Source: Frateuria_A yonginensis (lineage in GTDB: Bacteria; Pseudomonadota; Gammaproteobacteria; Xanthomonadales; Rhodanobacteraceae). Taken from it: a stretch of DNA of 64,000 bases. A model generated the notes under the pieces. It ran no database searches. It was not told the origin of the DNA and saw only the letters and a list, made by a program, of their open reading frames with translations. A program made the position numbers and the translations under genes. This document shows positions 60,353 through 64,000 of this stretch, in pieces. How positions within the stretch are numbered: the first letter of the stretch is position 1; every line of letters starts with the position of its first letter. The DNA lies in contig NZ_JBBBNY010000009.1 in assembly GCF_037137055.1 (NCBI RefSeq), positions 78,985 to 142,984 of the forward strand. Direction: 5' to 3'.

Positions 60353-62128
60353 TCAGCCCAGGGCCGGCAGGCTCGCCACGCCGGCTTCGATCGCCGCACG
60401 GTGCACCGCGCAGCGCGGCAGCATGCGTGCGAAGTAGAAGCGCGCCGTGTCGCGCTTGGCCTGCCTGAACGCCGCTGGTTGCGTGCCGGCGTCGGCGGCC
60501 GCCACGCTGCGCGCCCACATGTAGGCCAGCGCCACGTAGCCTGCGTAGTAGAGGTAGTCGACCGCGGCCGCGCCCAGTTCTTCCGGATCAGCCTGCACGC
60601 GCTCGGCCAGCGCCGTCGTCAGCGCCTGCCACTCCCTGGCCGCCTGGCCGAGCGGCGCGACGAACTCGGCCAGCATGGCGTCGCCCGCGTGCCGCTGGCA
60701 GAAGCCGCCGATCTCCTCCAGGAAGTGGCGGAAGCCGGCGCCCTTGAGCTGCATGATCTTGCGGCCCAGCAGGTCCATCGCCTGGATGCCGGTGGTGCCC
60801 TCGTACAGCGTGATGATGCGCGCGTCGCGCACGAACTGCTCGATGCCGTTTTCCGTGATGTAGCCGTGGCCGCCGTAGACCTGCACGGCCTCCTTGACGC
60901 TTTCCTGCGCCAGTTCGGTCAGCACGCCCTTGACGATGGGAATGAGGAACGCGACCAGCTCGCCGGCCTTGGTGCGCGCGGCCTCGTCGCTGGCGCGCTC
61001 CTCGATGTCCAGCTGCAGCGCGGCGTAGAGCATCAGCGCGCGGCCGCCCTCGACGATGGCGCGCTGGGTCAGCAGCATGCGGCGCACGTCCGGGTGCACC
61101 ACCAGCGGGTCGGCCGGCTTGTCCGGCTGCGCCGGGCCGCTCAAGGCGCGCCCCTGCAGGCGCTCGCGCGCGTAGTGCAGGCTGTTCTGCAGCGCGCGCT
61201 CGGCCAGGCCCACGCCCTGCACGCCCACCGCCAGGCGCGCCGCGTTCATCATGGTGAACATGCCGAACAGGCCCTTGTGCGGCTGGCCGACCAGCCAGCC
61301 CTCGGCGCCGTCGAAGTTCATCACGCAGGTCGGCGAACCGTGGATGCCCATCTTGTGCTCGATGGCGCCGGCGGCCACGGCGTTGCGCTCGCCCATCGAG
61401 CCGTCGCGCGCGACCTTGAACTTCGGCACCGCGAACAGCGAAATGCCGCGGCTGCCGGTCGGGGCGTCCGGCAGGCGTGCCAGCACCAGGTGCACGATGT
61501 TCTCGGTCAGGTCGTGCTCGCCGGCGGTGATGAAGATCTTGGTGCCGGTGAGGCGGTAGCTGCCGTCGCCGGCGGGTTCGGCGCGGGTCTTGAGCAGGCC
61601 CAGGTCGGAGCCGGCCTGCGGCTCGGTCAGGCACATGCTGCCGCACCAGCGGCCCGCGACCATGGGCTTGAGGAACACTTCCTTCTGCCAGGCGTCGCCG
61701 TGCAGCTGCAGCGCGTGCGCAGCACCCTGGCTGAGCAGCGGGTAGTTGCCCCAGGCCAGGTTGGCCGAGTCGAGCATTTCCTTCATGGCCACGCCGATCA
61801 CCTCGGGCAGTGCCTGGCCGCCCAGCGCCTCGGGCATGGTGAGCCCGGCCCAGCCGCCCTCGACGTAGGTGCGGTAGGCCTCCTTGAAGCCCTTGGGCGT
61901 GGTGACCGTCGCGGTGGCCTTGTCGAAGTGGCAGCCCTCGGCATCGCCGGAGGCATTGAGCGGGGCGAGCACCTGTTCGTTGAAGCGCGCGGCCTCCTCC
62001 AGCACGGCGTCGAGCAGGTCGCGGGTGTGGCCCTCGCCGCCGGCCAGCGGGGTGAGCACGGCCTCCGCGCCCAGCACGTCATGCAGCGCGAAGCGCAGGT
62101 CGTCCAGCGGCGCCTTGTAGATCGTCAT
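60353..62128 (-). CDS. Acyl-CoA dehydrogenase (long form with C-terminal extension)
   Basis: A 591-residue flavoprotein. Marks are GWAGLTMPEALGGQALP, MCLTEPQAGSDLGLLKTRAE (FAD-binding), ITAGEHDLTENIVHLVLARL, and VQVYGGHGYITENGIEQFVRDARIITLYEGTTGIQAMDLLG. The C-terminal 120 residues match the extra domain of the DmdC-like group of acyl-CoA dehydrogenases. It oxidises an acyl-CoA thioester; the chain-length preference is not known. It is separate from fadE and lacks its membrane segment. Followed downstream only by a REP element. Confidence 0.92.
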   Translation of the reverse strand: MTIYKAPLDDLRFALHDVLGAEAVLTPLAGGEGHTRDLLDAVLEEAARFNEQVLAPLNASGDAEGCHFDKATATVTTPKGFKEAYRTYVEGGWAGLTMPEALGGQALPEVIGVAMKEMLDSANLAWGNYPLLSQGAAHALQLHGDAWQKEVFLKPMVAGRWCGSMCLTEPQAGSDLGLLKTRAEPAGDGSYRLTGTKIFITAGEHDLTENIVHLVLARLPDAPTGSRGISLFAVPKFKVARDGSMGERNAVAAGAIEHKMGIHGSPTCVMNFDGAEGWLVGQPHKGLFGMFTMMNAARLAVGVQGVGLAERALQNSLHYARERLQGRALSGPAQPDKPADPLVVHPDVRRMLLTQRAIVEGGRALMLYAALQLDIEERASDEAARTKAGELVAFLIPIVKGVLTELAQESVKEAVQVYGGHGYITENGIEQFVRDARIITLYEGTTGIQAMDLLGRKIMQLKGAGFRHFLEEIGGFCQRHAGDAMLAEFVAPLGQAAREWQALTTALAERVQADPEELGAAAVDYLYYAGYVALAYMWARSVAAADAGTQPAAFRQAKRDTARFYFARMLPRCAVHRAAIEAGVASLPALG

Positions 62129-62146
62129 CGGGTAGTCCTCGGGTGA

Positions 62147-62626
62147 TCAGCGCCAGGTGTTGGCGATGCCGGGGACGGGCGAGAGCCAGTCCTTGCCGGA
62201 AAAATCGAAATCGCGCGGCGCCTTCTCCTGTTCGGGAGTGGCGCGCACGCTGCCGGAGAGGGTGTAGGGCAGGGCGCCGGCGCTGCCCTTGGCGGCGCTC
62301 GCCGCCAGCGCCTGGCTCATTGCCACCGTGGGCAGCACGTCGATCTGCACCACGTCGCCGGCGAAGGCGGGGATGTCGCGGTCGAAGCTGCCGTGCACGC
62401 GCACCGGCACGCTGCCGGCCATCGCCAGTTGCGCGTCGAGCCCGGTGAAGTCCATCTCGCCGTAGCTGTTGTTCTGGATGCGCACGGTCAGCCGCCAGGC
62501 GCCGCCCGGTTGCAGCACGAGCTGCTGGATGCTCACCGTGGGCGGGAACACGCTCTTGCGCGGCGGACCGCAGCCGATCAGGCCCAGAGCGAGCGAAAGC
62601 GGGACGATCCAGTGCAGGAAACGCAT
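62147..62626 (-). CDS. Small lipoprotein, LEA14/WHy-like
   Basis: A 159-residue protein with a lipoprotein signal (MRFLHWIVPLSLALGLIGCG, Cys19). The mature part is a single beta-sandwich-like domain: VSIQQLVLQPGGAWRLTVRIQNNS, MDFTGLDAQLAMAGSVPVRV, and FAGDVVQIDVLPT, a pattern like the bacterial LEA type 2 (water stress and hypersensitive response) domain. The function is not established. It is 18 bp upstream of the acyl-CoA dehydrogenase gene on the same strand and may be co-transcribed. Confidence 0.8.
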   Translation of the reverse strand: MRFLHWIVPLSLALGLIGCGPPRKSVFPPTVSIQQLVLQPGGAWRLTVRIQNNSYGEMDFTGLDAQLAMAGSVPVRVHGSFDRDIPAFAGDVVQIDVLPTVAMSQALAASAAKGSAGALPYTLSGSVRATPEQEKAPRDFDFSGKDWLSPVPGIANTWR

Positions 62627-62782
62627 CACGGCCTCTCCAAACGATCGTTCGAATTTGCCGATTCTAACCACACCCGATGGCGGCGCGTGAGCCTCGACCA
62701 CGGCGGCCTTCACGTGCACGCGGTTTCCCCGTGCGCACCGAACGGGCATCATCGGCGTCTTTCGCCGCAGGATTCCCCACGC

Positions 62783-63250
62783 ATGCCACGCCGCTACGTC
62801 GCCCGCCGCTCGCCGATCCACGGCAACGGCGTGTTCGCCACCGCACCGATCAGCAAGGGCGAGGAAATCATCGAGTACAAGGGCACGCTGGTGACCCACG
62901 CCGAGGCTGACGAGCGCTATGGCGACGGCGGCGAGACCGGGCACACCTTCCTGTTCACGCTCAACGACGAGTACATTATCGACGCCAACCGCAAGGGCAA
63001 CACCGCGCGCTGGATCAACCACAGCTGCGCGCCCAACTGCCGTGCGGTGATCGAGGAGAGCGCAAGCGGCGACCCGCGCAAGGATCGCGTGCTGATCGAG
63101 GCCATCCGCGACATCGCCCCGGGCGAGGAGCTGACCTACGACTACGGCATCGTGCTCGACGTGCCGCACACCCCTCGTCTGAAGAAGCTGTGGCGCTGCC
63201 TGTGCGGCGCGCCGAACTGCACCGGCACCCTGCTCAAGCCCAAGCGCTAG
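62783..63250 (+). CDS. SET-domain protein (putative protein lysine methyltransferase)
   Basis: A 155-residue protein made of little but a SET domain. Motifs: SPIHGNGVFATAPISKGEEIIEYKG at the start, ARWINHSCAPNCRAV (the NHSC S-adenosylmethionine motif), GEELTYDYG, and a post-SET Cys cluster, WRCLCGAPNCTGTL, able to bind zinc with the NHSC cysteine. Such proteins methylate lysine; in bacteria the targets are mostly unknown. Divergent from the lipoprotein gene. The family is eukaryote-like, and bacterial copies are thought to be spread by transfer. Confidence 0.92.
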   Translation: MPRRYVARRSPIHGNGVFATAPISKGEEIIEYKGTLVTHAEADERYGDGGETGHTFLFTLNDEYIIDANRKGNTARWINHSCAPNCRAVIEESASGDPRKDRVLIEAIRDIAPGEELTYDYGIVLDVPHTPRLKKLWRCLCGAPNCTGTLLKPKR

Positions 63251-63354
63251 CACTCCCCTTGCCGCATGCCCTAACGGGCGGATGACATGTGCGAGACATG
63301 CTGCGCATGCCGGCTGCGCGATCCTCCCGGTTTCGCTTGCAGGAGGGTCGGTCC

Positions 63355-63900
63355 ATGGCTTCATCCAAGTTGAACGGTCGCGCCGTCGCCGTGCTCGCCA
63401 CCGACGGCTTCGAGTATTCCGAGCTCACCGAGCCCAAGCGGCTGCTGGAGGAGGCGGGCGCCGAGGTCACCGTGGTGGCGCCGGGCGACGCCAGGGAAAT
63501 CCGGGGCTGGAAGGGCGGCGACTGGGCCGGCAGCGTGCCGGTGGACATGAAGCTGGAGGAAGCCGACCCGTCCGACTTCGACGCGCTGGTGCTGCCCGGC
63601 GGCGTGATCAACCCGGACAAGTTGCGCACCCAGCCGGCGGCGCTGGACCTGGTGCGCGCGTTCGCCGCGTCGGGCAAGACGGTCGCTGCGATCTGCCACG
63701 GCCCGTGGACCCTGATCAACGCCGGCCAGGTCGAAGGGCGCAAGCTCACCTCGTGGCCGTCTTTGCGGCAGGACCTGGAGAACGCCGGCGCGCAATGGGA
63801 AGACCGCGAGGTGGTGCGCGACGGCAACCTGATCACCAGCCGCAAGCCGGACGACATCCCGGCCTTCGCCAACGCGGTGATCGAGGCGCTGGCGGCCTAG
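63355..63900 (+). CDS. PfpI/DJ-1 superfamily protein (YhbO-like)
   Basis: A 181-residue protein from ATG 63355 with AGGAGGG upstream; the longer frame from 63289 has no ribosome-binding site. The nucleophile elbow is AAICHGPWTL with Cys114 and His115, and Glu20 is the conserved acid near the active site. Members act as stress proteins, and as protease, glyoxalase or deglycase by report; the exact activity is disputed. The stop codon overlaps that of the opposing transposase gene. Confidence 0.92.
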   Translation: MASSKLNGRAVAVLATDGFEYSELTEPKRLLEEAGAEVTVVAPGDAREIRGWKGGDWAGSVPVDMKLEEADPSDFDALVLPGGVINPDKLRTQPAALDLVRAFAASGKTVAAICHGPWTLINAGQVEGRKLTSWPSLRQDLENAGAQWEDREVVRDGNLITSRKPDDIPAFANAVIEALAA

Positions 63901-64000
63901 TTGCGTAAACCCACCAGGTTGTTCATGGCAATGCGGGTGATAGGAGGCTGGTAGTCAACGCTGGCATGCGGACGGTGCCAGTTGTATTGATGCAGCCAGG
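63897..64000 (-). mobile_element. IS481-like transposase, C-terminal fragment (continues beyond window)
   Basis: The minus strand encodes WLHQYNWHRPHASVDYQPPI followed by TRIAMNNLVGLRN and a stop, the C-terminus of DDE transposases of the IS481/IS3-like group (the YNWHRPH motif). The gene starts outside the window. Its TAG stop (63897-63899) shares bases with the pfpI stop. No terminal inverted repeat is visible between the two stops. Confidence 0.8.

Overview
This 64 kb window is chromosomal DNA of very high GC content. It is densely coded, with GC-rich third codon positions. The gene set points to a gammaproteobacterium of the Xanthomonadales, probably the Rhodanobacteraceae (Rhodanobacter/Dyella/Luteibacter-like): sucC-sucD beside pilS-pilR, a TonB receptor paired with a tryptophan-halogenase-like flavoprotein, a metX-metB-hom operon behind a SAM-I riboswitch, and an N-glycan/mannan utilisation locus. 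The taxon is inferred from gene content; no rRNA or tRNA gene was recognised.

Layout. 1-1774: ECF sigma factor, anti-sigma-like protein and the start of a DUF4097 protein (minus). 2018-3793: GTP-dependent PEP carboxykinase. 3922-8074: a fatty-acid degradation module in which a TetR repressor is divergent from an alpha/beta hydrolase-fadE operon, with a near-perfect palindrome over the promoter. 8400-13325: TonB receptor and halogenase-like flavoprotein with two LacI-type operators upstream. 13356-18112: CPBP protease, peptide release factor 3, a small secreted protein, and an M24 peptidase overlapping an amino-acid-hydroxylase-like 2OG oxygenase. 18334-21883: methionine operon with tandem met-boxes, sigma70-like promoter, SAM-I riboswitch, then metX-metB-hom. 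22039-27853: APC permease, GNAT, serine dehydratase, glutaredoxin-like protein and a YceI-cytochrome b561-YceI operon. 27970-29929: Ku plus a stand-alone LigD-type polymerase domain.

30051-45763 is the largest coherent system. An eight-gene minus-strand operon (LacI regulator, sugar MFS transporter, PfkB sugar kinase, AGE epimerase, M1 peptidase, GH2 beta-mannosidase, GH125 and GH92 alpha-mannosidases) faces a second GH92 gene. The enzymes would trim mannose from high-mannose glycans or mannoproteins, import it, isomerise it to fructose and phosphorylate it to fructose-6-phosphate. The LacI-type operators between lacI and the second GH92 gene match those at the TonB receptor 35 kb away, suggesting one regulon joining outer-membrane uptake to glycan processing.

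45981-53189: a histidine kinase/response-regulator/hybrid module, then pilR-pilS. 53506-57522: sucC, sucD and nadE. 57580-63900: bamD, rluD, pgeF, an acyl-CoA dehydrogenase, a lipoprotein, a SET-domain protein and a PfpI/DJ-1 protein. The window ends inside an IS481-like transposase gene. Four copies of a roughly 80-bp paired-hairpin (REP/BIME-like) repeat lie between genes. No CRISPR array, prophage or replication origin was seen.
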